A DNA stretch of 64,000 nucleotides from Anas platyrhynchos (taxonomy: Eukaryota; Chordata; Aves; Anseriformes; Anatidae). Below the pieces are notes generated by a model that made no database searches, was not told where the DNA came from, and was given only the letters and a program-made list of their open reading frames with translations. Shown in pieces: positions 1-13,000 of this stretch; the stretch's first letter is position 1, and every line of letters begins with the position of its first letter. The stretch covers positions 15,139,501 to 15,203,500 of the forward strand of contig NC_092621.1 of NCBI RefSeq assembly GCF_047663525.1, given 5' to 3'. The translations under genes were made by a program, and so were the position numbers.

Positions 1-117
1 GACCAACATTATCTTACATTAACCTAGAACCAAAAAAGAAACACAAATGGTTTGAAATTTGTGTGCTTATGACTGAACATACAAGCAACAGAGTGCAGCA
101 ATGCTGGGAACAATTTG

Positions 118-153
118 CTTTTTATTTTATTTTTATTTATTTATTTATTTTAA
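118..153. repeat. (TTTA)n simple repeat
   Basis: Imperfect TTTA/TTTTA units run for about 36 bp. Confidence 0.8.
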
Positions 154-550
154 CCAAAGTACAGCTGTTTTGTGGTTAGTGGCAGAATTAACCAGAAAAT
201 AGATTTAACTACTCAATGAATGCTTACTATTTCATCTTGATTACTGGGGGTTTAAGTCAGAAGTTACACCAGTTCCTGTAGACCAATGAGCACTATTAGA
301 CATTGGAATTAACTTTGAGTAGAACTTACTACCTAGTTCCAAACAAATAAAGGGAAAAAGGCTTTTTTTCCTCCCACACAGTTAGATATTTCAGGCAGAA
401 TGCTGCTTCCCATTGCATCAGTGCTGTTTAGACAATTTGAAGAGGATACAAATAAGATGAACTGGAAGAAAGAAGAAGGAAAGTAAACTATTCAACTTTT
501 GCATGGAGGAGGAGGAGGAACTGAGGGTTTATCCTAACTCCAGCAGGCTG

Positions 551-589
551 TTTTTGTTTGTTTGTTTGTTTGTTTTGATTGATTGATTA
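551..589. repeat. (TTTG)n-(GATT)n compound simple repeat
   Basis: Six or so TTTG units pass directly into three GATT units. Confidence 0.8.
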
Positions 590-1809
590 GGATGTTGTTA
601 TTCTGTTATGTTGTTCCTAGCTTTTAGATGTGGAGGTAGCTGGAAGGCAGCAATACACAGTACAAGGCAAGAGGTCTGGTGGCATTCTGCCCCTCTTGTT
701 CTATGTGTTTGGTTTCAAAAAGAAACTCATTACCTGACCAGTAAAACTCAGTGCACCAAGAATTGTTACTGATTTTATGTGCATCATTAGATAGTTCTCT
801 ATATATTTAATGTGTTTACCCATTCTATCACTAACATGCCAACATCCCCCAGTAACTAAGGAGTTGTGATGGGTCAATGTGAAATCTCACCATTCACTAA
901 GGATGCCCACTGTTTTATTCCATTTGTTTAGTCTCTTAACTAAATCATACCCACCTTAAGTTCAGTGTGAGTGTTCTTGGCATGCTGATAGAGCATATTG
1001 TATAGGAACATTGCAACAACTACTGCCTGTAATTTAATACCAACATTGTAAATAGGCTACTTGACTGCAGACAGCATCTTAAAGTCCATTCACACACGGG
1101 TTACCTGCAAAAATGCACTAAATAAACATAATAATCTGAACAATACAAATTAAACAAATAATCACCTCTGTTTCTGGAGGTCTGCATTGTTGGTAGGATG
1201 ATAATGAAAGGATCAAGTGAAAAACATGGGTTTAGCTTTAAGCCAAGTGAGATCATGAGTCTGCAGTTCCTTCTAAGTATAATGTATTTTCTGATCTATT
1301 TGAAAAACTAAACATTTTTGGCAGAGAAGTCTTTGGAAAATAAGACAGTGATTGGCTATCTCAATTGTAGAGTAGTAATTTATTGAATTTATTGTACAAA
1401 TTACATAGTTAAAGTCTGCTCTCAAAATTAATACTTCTGTCTCCATTTATTTTTTTTTTAAACTTCGGACAAAGATAGGTTTGAAACTGTCAGGTCATGA
1501 AATGCGATTGCTAGAATAAGAAATGTGACTGCTAGGATATGAGGGTGTGACTCAACGGGACGATATTTCACTAACGTGAAGTTGACTGAGGATGGCAAGA
1601 GATGTAGACCACTTCACTTGGTTGTAACCAGTGCTATTTTCTTCATGCTTTTCCATGTAGGCATACAAACTTGCTCAGAAAGAGCTAAAACATTTATAAA
1701 ATGGCACTGCATGACATGTCCCTGCATGTCTTCTACAGTTCTCAGTTCACATAAACATCATATAGGGCTACCAGTACAGAGTAAAGTAAAGTAAGTCTGG
1801 TGACAGAAT

Positions 1810-2360
1810 TCAGTGGCACTTGAAAATTGCCAGTTGCCACTTGGGTACTTCATTGAACAGTTGGACGCAGTACATCCAGGTGGAGACAAGTGACAAATGG
1901 CATTTCTTAGGGGTCGGTACCAGGACCAGAGCCTCAAGGATGCCTTGACAAGCCATGTTCATGGGTGCTGGCACTGTCAGGTCTTTTGCTGCAGAGTTGC
2001 TCCCCAGCCAGTCAGTCCACAACCTGCACAGGTTCATTCTGCACCAGCTTCAAGACTTTCCTCTTGTCCTTGAAATTCATGAGATTTCTGCTATCCTACA
2101 CTTTTAGCTCACCAAGACGCTATGAGTGACAGGCCTGCTCTTCAGTGTATTGATTCACCACATTTTGGTGTCTTCCCCAGACTTGACAAGGATACATTTC
2201 ATCCTGTTCAGGTTGTTGATGACAAGGTTAAATAGTACTGGTCCTAGTATCAAAGCCCGCGGAGCAGTACTCATCACCAGTTGCTGGTTAGACCTCACAG
2301 TGTTGACGAGCACACTTGGAGCAGAGGAGTAGGGGTTTTTCTCTACCTTGTTGTTCACCA
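1810..2360 (-). mobile_element. old CR1 LINE fragment, antisense (composite copy A, left part)
   Basis: Read on the minus strand, 2330-2155 gives a decayed reverse transcriptase stretch (PVLFNLVINNLNRMKCILVKSGEDTK) that lines up with the CR1 motif B to motif C region, where the family has [11 protein letters not shown]...FADDTK. Further on, 2037-1810 gives a decayed thumb-like stretch (YCVQLFNEVPKW against the usual [12 protein letters not shown]). The catalytic FADD box is lost. There is no CR1 3' octamer end, so the piece is truncated on both sides. From about 1931 to 2360 it matches 33,809-34,227 closely (by eye about 93% apart from indels), sharing changes that the CR1 family does not have. 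Confidence 0.75.
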
Positions 2361-3078
2361 AACCTACTAAATGCATGTGGTCAACACTGCAGTCAACAGC
2401 TGTCCATGCGGAGGTCAGTAATGAGTGGTGTTCGCCAGGGGTCAGTATTAGGACTGGTGCTGTTTAACATTTGTGTCAGTGACACGGACAGTGTGATCGA
2501 GTGCACCTTTAGCAAGTTTGCCAACAACCCCAAGCTGTGTGGTATGGTCAACACACTGGAGGGAAAGGATGTTATCTAGAGGGACCTGGGCAGGCTTGAG
2601 AGCTGGGCCTCTGCGAACCTCATCAAGTTCAACAAGACCAAGTGCAAGGTCCTGTACCTGGGCTGGGGCAATCCCAAGCACCAATACCAGCTGGGTGGAG
2701 AATGGATTGAGGGCAGCCCCAAGGGGAAGGATCTGGGGGTGTTGAAGAAAAGCTCAACATGAGCTGGCAAAGTGTGCTTGCAGCCCATAAGGTCAACCTT
2801 ATTCTGGGCAGCATGAAAAGCAGTGTGGCCAGCAGGGCAAGGGAGGTGATTGTCCCCATCTGCTCTGCACTGCTGAGACAACACCTGGAGTCCTGCATTC
2901 AGGCCTGAGGTCCCCAGCACAAGAAGGACATGGACCTGTTAGAACAAGTCCAGAGGAGGGCCATGAGGATGACCGAGGGGCTGGAGAAGATAGGCTGAAG
3001 GAGTTGGGGTTGCAGGTATGTTGGATCTGGGTGATCTTTAAGGTTCTTTCCAACCCAAACCATTCTGTGATTCTATGA
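2361..3078 (+). mobile_element. CR1 LINE 3' fragment, sense (composite copy A, right part)
   Basis: From about 2390 the plus strand runs through CR1 ORF2: a GVRQGSVLGLVLFN motif at about 2417-2470, then the FADD region degraded to FANN (about 2516-2527), then the RDLGRLE and [12 protein letters not shown] stretches. The part after about 2995 jumps straight to the 3' UTR, so most of the C-terminal domain is deleted. The element ends in the CR1 octamers at 3061-3078. It is head to head with the antisense piece on its left. Stops and frame changes make it a pseudo-element. Confidence 0.9.
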
Positions 3079-4059
3079 AGTACATGTACAATATGAAGGA
3101 CACATTGGACTCCTTCTCTGTTGAGAAAGTTGCTCTCAACTTATAATGAAACTTGACTCAGCTACAATGAAGATATAAACAGACACAATAAGAATTGCAT
3201 TACAAGTGTTCGTATTATTCAGAGAGCTGAAACCATCTGGTGTTCAAATTACTGGAAAACCATCCTCGTCAGTTCAGAGTTAGGGAGATTAGTTGTATGT
3301 GAATAGTACATTATGAGTCCAATTCTCTGCTGTCATCAAGGTTTTTTTCCCTGAACAGACACATCTTAAATTGCATTTTTATCCAATTTTCTAACCACAC
3401 TAATTAAAATCCAAAACCTTATTTCATGTTCTCGCCTGTGTCACTACCATAGCCAAAAAGTGAGGTGCCATACTATGTAGATGACAGAAGAGAGAGCATT
3501 TCACTGAAAGAGTACCTCAACCCTTCTTTTGTAATTCCCAGAGTGGAAAAAAATTGCATCAGAGGCTCCCTGAGACACAGCAAGCAGTGGGAGCTGGATC
3601 CAGGCACATGAGGGGACAGGTGCATGTGCAAACAGCTTGGATCAATTCTATTTCACCAATTTCAAAGGGAATAGTGTTGAGATAATCACTGCCTGAATCA
3701 AAAGTTAAGGTAATTATTACAATAGAATGAAGCAACCTGTAACTGCTCTGCTCCCAAGACCTAGAACCGCAGCTTGCTTTCTGTGCTTTGCCATGCCTAT
3801 GGCTTCCCTGGCAGAGGAGCTGGGAAATGGCTCTATGATCCTCATTTGATTGCATATTAAGCTACAAAGTCTAATAAGTGAGAAAAATGCAGTGCCGTGG
3901 GGGAAAGGTAATAAACTCCTTTTTGGCCTACCTGCAGCCATACGTGCAGAGCCCTGTACTTTGAACACCGATGTCCCAATTCCCCATTACGCCACAGATC
4001 CTGGACCATCCATCTGGCACAACAGAGTGGTCACACTGTGTAGGAATTACTTTATATGA
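3079..4059. other. unique non-coding sequence
   Basis: No recognisable repeat, gene or structured RNA. Frames of up to 98 codons on the minus strand (3559-3968) overlap one another and have no family resemblance. Confidence 0.5.
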
Positions 4060-4640
4060 ATTTATGCCAATTTACAATAGGCTCTTTTAATTCAGTCTAC
4101 AAAAGACTGCTGCTGCCTGGGTGCTCCTGTAAGGGTCTGGGCCTGCAGCACCCCACAGGGACCCAGGGGCACCACCAGCCATATTACCCGGGGGAGTCTT
4201 GGTGCCTTGCCATGGGCCCCTCTCACTGCAGACCCAACTGCTGGCGGAAGAGAGCCACGTCAGGAAGCAGAAGGCTCGCCTCTGGTGGTATCACTGCAGT
4301 AGTAGGGTTTGTGGAGCTCTTTGTTGCACACAAAACTGAAGTCAGTTGATACAACCTGGAAAAAGGATGATGTGGGCTCTTGTCAGCAGCGTTACCTCTC
4401 AGTGCAGAAAGCTGCCTGTAAGTGGCATAGGCAGCATGAGAAAGGTGCCTGCAGGTTGAAGGAATTGGTAGGTCCCTCCTGTGCCACATTTTGGCACACT
4501 GTGCCAATTTGACACAAACTGTGTGTGTTTTGGAGACACTGGGCCCTGAGGTTATGATGAACTGAGGGTACAGCAAAGGGCTGTGAACAGGCTTAGGGGG
4601 CAGTCAGGGCCTGCATTTATAGAGCCCTCGTAATACCTTG
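4060..4640. other. unassigned GC-rich patch
   Basis: A local rise in GC (densest about 4100-4320) in AT-rich surroundings, with short CAGGG/CCCTG-rich stretches. Frames of 97 codons (plus, 4056-4349) and 117 codons (minus, 4223-4576) run through it and look like nothing known. It might be an old LTR or retrocopy, or a small conserved island; I cannot tell. Confidence 0.35.
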
Positions 4641-5192
4641 GAGTAACAGAGAAGTGCATGGACTCCCTTAGTGGAGGCTTTATAAAGTAAGCACATCATA
4701 GTTCTTTTACTAACTAAGTCAAAATTCTGCTTGCAAGGCTGCTCTGCATTTACCTGTTAGAAAACATGAGGAGAGGGCCAAGCAAATGTTTTCATTGTAG
4801 AGCAGTGAGTACATTTTATCAGTCCCTTCAATTATCCAGGTCCAATGTTCCCTTCTTCAGGTCAGGATACACATTCCCCACACCAGCCCAGTGTTTCTGC
4901 CACATCATTTATATTGGCTTAAACCAATTGTGAAGTTATACAAGACAGAGAGATAAAGGGGAAAATGCAGTGCTACTGCTCCTCTTTCTCTGCTGGAGTA
5001 CCTGTCAGACCATACAGGTGTCAGAAAGCCAGAGAGCTCCCATGAAGTGCTAATTTACACCAGCACAGGTGTCTGAGATTAGGAAACAGAAATCAGATGA
5101 CAAGCAGAGTAGGAGCTGAGAGGCCACAGGTGTGTTGCTTTCTGACAAAAGTGAATTTAATCAGGGCTGGAAGAAGAGAAGGAAGAGGGGCA

Positions 5193-5265
5193 TTTTTTTC
5201 TTTTCTTTTTTTTTTTTTTTCTTTCTTCCTCTCCTCCCCCTTCTCCCTCCCCTTGCTTTTTGCAG
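5193..5265 (+). repeat. homopyrimidine tract ending in a splice-acceptor-like AG
   Basis: About 62 nearly uninterrupted pyrimidines are followed by a T-rich stretch and CAG at 5263-5265. This fits a 3' splice-site consensus, but no coding exon follows, so I treat it as a simple low-complexity tract. A purine-rich run (5170-5190) lies directly upstream and could pair with it. Confidence 0.6.
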
Positions 5266-6998
5266 AGTGGGTGAATTCTTGGATGGTATGTTACTAAATA
5301 TAATCTATTAGTTCACCAGTTTCTTCATATCATTTAGTTTCAGTACAGCACTGACTCTCGAAGATGTGATAGGGGTTAAACACTGGACTAAGTTCTTTAC
5401 TTTTTGAGCTAATGAGGCTGATGTGAAGAATAATTTGAGCTTAAAAACACATGGATACCTAGTTAGATAACACTCTGAGAATAACTTCATATGAAAGTGC
5501 TTCCTCAGCCAAAGAAAGCTGTAGTGTCTTAGGGTGCAATTTATTACATTCATTATTACCATAACTAAAAAATCAATGGATGTGTTTCTTTCATAGAAGC
5601 TGGGTGCAACATTTCCTTTGGTGTTTATGCCACTGCAGATTGGATTATTCTCCTACACAAAGCAATCCATTTTTCATTTTCTGAAGTGAAATAGAAGGTG
5701 ATATAAACAACACAATTCAGTAAATTGGATGCCTATATTGGTATACTCTAAGGTACTTACTGTTTGTGTTTAGCAAACCTTTTTAGACAGATTTGTACAC
5801 ATGCAAATGTTTTTAGTTACTTGTGTATTTTTCTCCTTTTTTTTTTCTTTTTTTTTTTTTTCTCACTTCCCTAGAAAAGAAATTATTAGATCAGACGAGA
5901 TCTTCTTTAACTCTGCCATACCTGCATTTACAAATAATATAACAGGATGTCTAAGGCATAATTGATGGGTTGCCTTAGCAAGCTATATTGCTAGCTGGTG
6001 ACATTAGGAAACTTTAATTCCAAAAATTTAATATTAACTTCTCGTGGGGGTGGGGGGAAAAGCTTTAAAGTAACTAAACTGTCAAAGTAATACACCTTCA
6101 AGGACAGACTTCTCGTTTGAATTCATAGCTCCAAGAGATGAATAGCTTTAGAACCTCAGCTGCAACAAACCAACTACATTTTATTAATGCGAAAAAGCTT
6201 GTGAAGTTTTCCATGAGGTAGGAAAGGTCTTTAAGTTCCCCCCCCACTCCCATTTCTCCTGCACCCTCCCTAATCCAAAGAATCTGTTCCCTGGGGATAT
6301 ATTTATCTCTATTTATATTCTGGCTCCAAATAGACATTCAGTCTGCATTATAATGCCACCAGCTTTGTGCTCTCTCCTTCAGCATCGGAATCTAAATGTT
6401 CTCCGCCCTACAGTTCACCTCTCATTATCAGTTAGAGCACAAGCTAGCCGGCTAATACTTCTGGAAAATTTCAGGCTCACTTTAGTAACTTCACGCAAAA
6501 TGCGTAGCTCTATGAAATAGCTTTGCCTAGTGCTTTTTAAATTACAGATTATTGAAAAATACTGGGACTGCATTGCACTGATACAAATAAGTATCTTCAA
6601 AGCCTGCTATGGATTTCTATAATTAGTCAGTTTTCTTGTGCTTATTACTTCTCAGTACTTTTTGAAGTGAAGATAGGCAACGTAGGTAGTGAATTATGTC
6701 TGTACATGCTTGTCTTTCACAAAGAAAAGCAAGAGGAGCTCTTGCTCACATGCCTGTAGTTGGACCTAACTTTGGACCCAATGGAAGTCTTATATCTGAA
6801 AGGCAGTTTAATTTCAACAGTCTATTCAATAAGCTAAATATTTGTCAGTGATTTATATTCTTTAAGTATGATTAAAGATGCATATGACTGTAAGCATACC
6901 TGGGACATATACATTAAAGAGCTAATGCTAGTATTCAGTATCCATAGCACATCCTACAGCCCCTGGTGAAATTAATTGAAATGATAACTCAGGAGGAG

Positions 6999-7031
6999 AA
7001 GAAGAAAAAAAAAGAAAAAAAAAAAAAAAAA
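6999..7031 (+). repeat. A-rich low-complexity run
   Basis: Two A tracts separated by a single G, preceded by GAAGAA units. Confidence 0.85.
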
Positions 7032-10000
7032 GGCCTGGAGGAAAACTATTTGAATGCAATCAAAAAATATTCAGTGAAATTCAATGTAAAAGAGTGCTAC
7101 TGGGATTAATATCGTAATATGTTTAGAAGACAAATGTAAGGTTTTTGGTTTTGTTTTCTGGCTCATGTCTTCATGGATAATAAGAACAAACTAATATAAG
7201 ACCAACTGCAGTCAGATATTAAGTTTAATTGCTGCTGGAAAAGAAGGAAATTCCAATTTTATAAAACACATCACTATTTTATATAATCACTTATTCTTTA
7301 CTTTCAGTTTTTGTATATAAAATGGAGGAATCTGCCTGTAATGGATAGGAGAAAGTTTGTAGAAATGTAAATAGAGGTAAAACTGGACATAAAATGGAAA
7401 TTTTATTCGATAACCTATGCAGTCCTTGATCTCAGGTTTGGGAATAGGCATATACTTAATCAAGAAAGATTTCATTACTGCAGTAGTTCAGAAGTCTTTC
7501 TATCATCTTTTTGCTTTTAGATGCAATTTTACAAACCTGTAATAAATTTTGTACTCAGGTGTTCATTTTGCCTTTCATAAAAGATTTACTACTGATCAAA
7601 TTTAAGCCAATACATTTATTCTTACCTTGGAAGTCTTGTTTACAATATACAGCAACCTCTGTGGGATTTACCACACTCTGTGTAATACAACCACTAATGA
7701 AAACTAGGGTCTGTATATTCTCTTTGATAAATCTTTTGCCTAAATATTCTCAATCAGATATTTAAAATCTCTACCAAATTTCCAGGAGGCCCTTGTGAAC
7801 CATTATCTTTTCTCTGTATAATGAATTTGCTACATTAACATTTTTTTAATATTTTGACCTGTTATGAATCATGTGAACCATGGAGCTCTCACTGCTACAA
7901 AAATAATTTAAACTGAATATATTAAGCAATGTGTTCTTGCTTAAAAGAATTGAATGTACACTGGAGGAATAATTTCCCTGGAATAATTGAAACTGGAGAC
8001 AAATGTCAGGAGGTCTACAAAGTTCCACATTCCAGGATTTAAACTATTCTGAAAGATTAGAATGAGATGTAAGCAGGTTATATTACTTCCTTAGTTTAAG
8101 ATTTTTGCAGTCTTTTGGCAGCTGTTTTCTGCTGCTATTGGCAGAAAATCAAACTTCTGAATCAGTTCCTGAATGATAAGCTCAAAATGTAAAAACATTT
8201 TTCTTGCTCTAAGATGACTGAAGATGTGTACAAGTTTAAAGTAGACGTATGACATATCATTTTGGCTAAATTAGTCCTTATATGTACTGTGTGTATGTGG
8301 TAAGATTAGTATCAGAAATAGCTAATTCAGGGTTAGGTCAGGAATTTCTCTATTGTTCCACAGTCAGTGCTTTGTCTGTGGTATAGATGCATTCAGGTAC
8401 CTGGACTTAGTTTCACAACCAGGGTAATAATAAGTCGATGGATTTAAGAAAAGTTTCTTCTCAAACCATTTCTAACAAAACAGTTGAAGCAGCAAATTCT
8501 ATTATCAGTAAAGGAGAGAATTCTTAAAGGTAAAAATGAACACTTAGAGCTCATGTTTTGAGTTAACATCATTAAAGGAAAGGTTAATACTGTAATTATT
8601 GTCATTAACTTTTTCACACCCTTTCCTCTTGTTTTTATGTCTTCTGGTTGGAGTCTGAAGTTGCCACACTTTTCTTTTCCTCTTGAAGGTCAAAGATTCT
8701 TCTGTTTTTATTTGAAATTGTTTCCAAACAGTGTAGAAAATACTTTAAGCTGTTAGTCTACTCTTGTTTCAGCTCACAGAAATGCCTTCATTTTTCATTG
8801 ACATTGCTCTGAGTCGGGTCAGAATACAAGATAATTCTCTAGAAACAGAAACAAGGGAGGAAGCTTTTACTGTGCAGTATTTGCCTTTGAACTCTCTCTT
8901 CTCAGTGAATGTTAAAAAGTACTTTGAGGACCAGTCCGCATGCCTCTTGTTCTTTTCTGATTCATTCTGTCTTTTCAGAATGCTTTGAAAAACAAAGTAG
9001 AAATTGATGTAGAAGCTTGTGCAATCTTGGACTCCAATTATATGCGCTTAACGGAACAGAGAGAGCACCCTGCTGTCATGTTAAAAGGATAGGTACTTAT
9101 GTTTTGTTTTAAATCTTTGATTAATTCAAAGGATTTTGTTTGCAGATCAGATGCTATGATTCAAATGAGATGGCCCATCACCTATTTCTATTTCAAAGGC
9201 ATTGGAGTTTGCTGATTACATATTAGGCATACAAGCGCTCTTCAGTAGTGGGTATGCTCTTGCTCCCTCACACAGCTCTATTAAAATGAGCCTGGCTGGG
9301 TAATGTGTTTGCAGTAACAGATTTTCTAAAGTTATGCTGAGGAGCAGCAAAAACAACATCTTGATTTGAATAATAACTTCTGGCAGGATGGCTGCACCAA
9401 GTACCTGGGGGTCTGGACAGGTGCAGCAACCTGTTCACCAGCCCTAACAACAAGCAGAACAGCATGTCTGATATCAGTCTGAGTTTCTTGGGTGAACTAC
9501 TTTTGGAAAAATCAAATTCCAATTAAATTGGAATCCAAATTAGTCTTTCTCTTTCCTCCTAATATATCATCTTCTATGGCTTTAGGACTTCACATCTTTA
9601 AGAAACCTCAGTCCTGCAAGACAGCAGGCAATCTAATATTTTTGCCTAATGTTACATAATGCTTGAGGTGGAGTGACTTATCTTCAGTAAGAGCCTCTGG
9701 AGATTACAAATTTAGGCATATTTTAAAAGGTAGATTAGTTTATGGCACTCTGAATACTGGGGAAAGGAGCCAAGTCTTCATTTGCTCTTCATTGTGATGT
9801 TTCCTACCTAGCTCACAGCCTGACTGGGCAGCAGAGTTTTTATGTTGTTCTTCTCTCTAGACTGGTGCAATGAGCTGCAATGATTTTCTTTAGCTAGAGA
9901 AAGTACTTACCTAAGCCTGCCACAGTAAGAAGCAGCCCCCTGTAGAGAGATGCCATTCAGTTTACACTTCAGCTCTTGGGGATCTTTTCATTCCTGTTAG

Positions 10001-13000
10001 CTGAATGCAGCTTTGCAGACTTCAGAAAATAGGCTATTATGTTGTATCACATTTATTTCATAAAGTCACAGTGCTTATTTATAAATATTTGTGTGTACTT
10101 GCTGTGATGGAAGAGCACACCAGAGACTTCATTTGGTTACATTTTCTTTAATGTGGATTATTTGCCAAGAAACAGGCACTATGAGGGACTAGCAGGTGAA
10201 ACTATTAAAATGAGCTCACTCCAGGTGCTCACATTTTCAAGCTAATAGAGATCTCATAGTTAATAAACTTGAGCAAAGCCTTAAGGGGATGTCCTGCTAT
10301 TGCTTTTTCTATCCTTTTATGCAGCACTGAATTCTTAGGCCAAAGTGCTCACATTACTTCCAACTGTAGTTGGGATTTTGCTTGTTCTATTCACTGCATA
10401 TTAAAGTGTTGAATTTCCTTTACTGTCTTTAATACTTCTAAGCTTTAAAGTTTAAAATAAACATCAACAGCCACAACCTGAAGTTTGCCTAGTCAGGTGT
10501 TTCCAGGTTTTTGCACAAGTCTACATGAATACTCTATATTTTCAGGAAGCAAGGTTATTATTTATTTGGCATTTTAATCAAGTTTTCCATTTGAAGAATG
10601 ATTCAATTTGCTCTATTGAGAACAATAACCAGAAATATATTTGAGGATAGATGAAGTTGGTTTCTTGAAGACTTTTGAATCATTACATTCTAGGTCCTAG
10701 AGATTTTCATGTAAAGGCCTTTTTAATAGAGTACCATATGTTGCAGCAAGAAGGGAGATTCGCATGCTCTCTGTGCTTCATTTCTGCCCTGTAAAACAAT
10801 CCAGGTGCCTCCATGCACGTGTATGGGAAGCCACTGATATGCTAATCAGTCAAGTTTTTTAGGTCTTTTTTCTGTTATGGAAACTCCTAGAGGCTGCCTC
10901 TCTACTCTTCCTTAGTGCTAGATTCTTAGGGTTCTTATTTGAGGCTAACCTTGCTGTACAATTTTGAAATTTATTACTGTTGAATTTTTGCATCTATGCT
11001 AATTTGAGGGTAACTTTTGCATTATTTTAAAACCAAAAGACATTAGACATCACCATGCAGAGTTTAATTTTAAAATCAAACTGGTAATTAAAATTAAACT
11101 GATAAAGCTGGAGGAAATCCTCTCATTCATTTTCATACATGCTTTCAGACCATTTCTGTCTTACTACAATGTAAGACTGTTCAATAGTACTTTAATAAGA
11201 TCTTCAGTGATCAGTCTGTTTGTCCTTAGAGGGTTAATGTATCCTACAATTTTCCTGATGCAAAGACTACTGATGCTACCACTGGAGAAATGGACCAAAA
11301 CTGACACTGGTCCCACTTTCAGAAACATCTGCGCGATCCATACCTACTCTAGTCAAAATAATGGAACTCACTGGGAGTAGCTGTACCTCACTGGGCAGAG
11401 CTGGTAAATACTGTAAATAGAGAGAGCTTGTTCTTTATCAGAATAAAACTGTCCTTGTGCTCACAAGGCAATGTACTATTGATCAGAATGTCAGTACATG
11501 GTGGCTATTCCTAGGGTCTCTCCCCCATGACTCCTGCTTTAAGGTGGAGAAAAAGTCTCTGGATGGTAGGAAAGGGATGGGCAAACAGCTGTGGTCTAGG
11601 TGCAAAAGTAACAGTTTGCAGTCATGATGTCCAGAAAATGTCTGCTGGTAAGAAAGAGTAGCCTCTTGGGCTTTTCAGAGACTTGGCTGTAGCTCTCAGA
11701 TACACTTGTGACAGGTCGATGTGATGCCCACTGTTTGCTGGGTACCTGCTGCAGACTGTTTTGCCAGAAGAGCATGACTTGACAGTGGAGAAGCCTTGGT
11801 CCTGGCTGCTGGATGCTCTCTTGTGGATTCCTTTGGAAGGTCAGGGATATAGATTCTTCCTTGGGGACAGGTGTGCATGTCCCAGGAGAAGCAGTGCTGG
11901 GAGTTGGGATCATGAAGCTAAAAAGGGGACGGAGCACTCTGGAGAGGAGGATGCCTTCATCTGATGAAGGGAAAGGAGTCGTAGCTACTCCTCAGACATG
12001 AAAGAGAAGTCTCTCCTGCATGTGTACAACCTTTTCAGCCCAAGCAGCTACTGGTGGGCTATGAAGCAACACAGCAGGAGAGACTTTGTTTTTCAAAGTC
12101 AGAAGATAGTTGCTTTTTGAATATCTCTATATCTTGTCTGTTGCTTGCAGCAAATCTCAGTTCTCTCTAGTTAGAGATTGTATTGCTCTAATATATTGTT
12201 TTGCTAAAAGAAAGCTGAGACTCCTTCATCTCTTTGGTGCATTCACTTAAAAGAAAAATGGAACTTTCTGTATTTTTCTGGATCCATATTTTTCATGGTA
12301 AACGTACTGTGGGTTGTCCTGCCTGTAACAAATGTGCATTCTCTTTTTCTGGAAATAATATATGTGGGAAAGGAGAGTGTGCCCCTGGACCCTAGATAGT
12401 ACTTTATTTTTATTTTTTCTGTTGGAGTTGGAAACAAGAGGGAAACATGCAGATAAAGATGGCCAAGAAGTTTTGAAGGTTTTCTTTTTACAAGTAGCTA
12501 GCCTTTCCTCTAATCAGGAGGGAGAAACCTAAAACAAATCTCTAACAAATAATAGCTCCAGTCCTTCACAAGGAACATTGTATCTTCAGCACAGAAGATT
12601 ACCCAGCTCCTAACTTGTGATCTATCTGTGGTGTATATAAACTTAATGGTGATTATAGCAGGGGCTGTCACCTCCATGGAACAAAGCTGCACAGATAAAT
12701 TCCAGCTTCTTTTCGAAGTTAAAGCTCTTGTGTGTTAGAACCATAGATCTCAGATCAACCACCCTGAAAAAGAAAAATACATAATTACTGACTATTGGAA
12801 GATTTGTTGCTGCATTTCCTGCAATAAATAAATTCCTGCTTATGAATGCAGGGGTACACCTTGCTGTTCAAGTCTTATCCGTGACAGAAGAATCTCTTTT
12901 CCTGCATGCCATTGTCTTATTTGCAGGTAATTTCCAGCTACTTCACACTAATGAACGGTGGGTCCTAAAGCCAAGACCTTCTTTCACTCCATAGCCCAGG

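Larger units (their letters stand above)
1..1809. other. unique AT-rich non-coding sequence
   Basis: No coding frame longer than about 70 codons and no repeat family I recognise. It holds two short simple repeats, (TTTA)n at about 118-153 and (TTTG)n followed by (GATT)n at 551-589. The frame at 1576-1794 is open by chance: it resembles no protein I know. Confidence 0.6.

Noticed and set aside
1810..2360. 5' inversion of a single CR1 by twin priming, to explain the head-to-head composite
   Set aside because: The antisense and sense parts overlap in element coordinates (both cover the RT motif B to C region), so they come from two elements and not from one inverted copy.
8764..8988. Possible exon (74-codon frame preceded by a pyrimidine stretch)
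   Set aside because: No protein family resemblance and no convincing paired splice sites.
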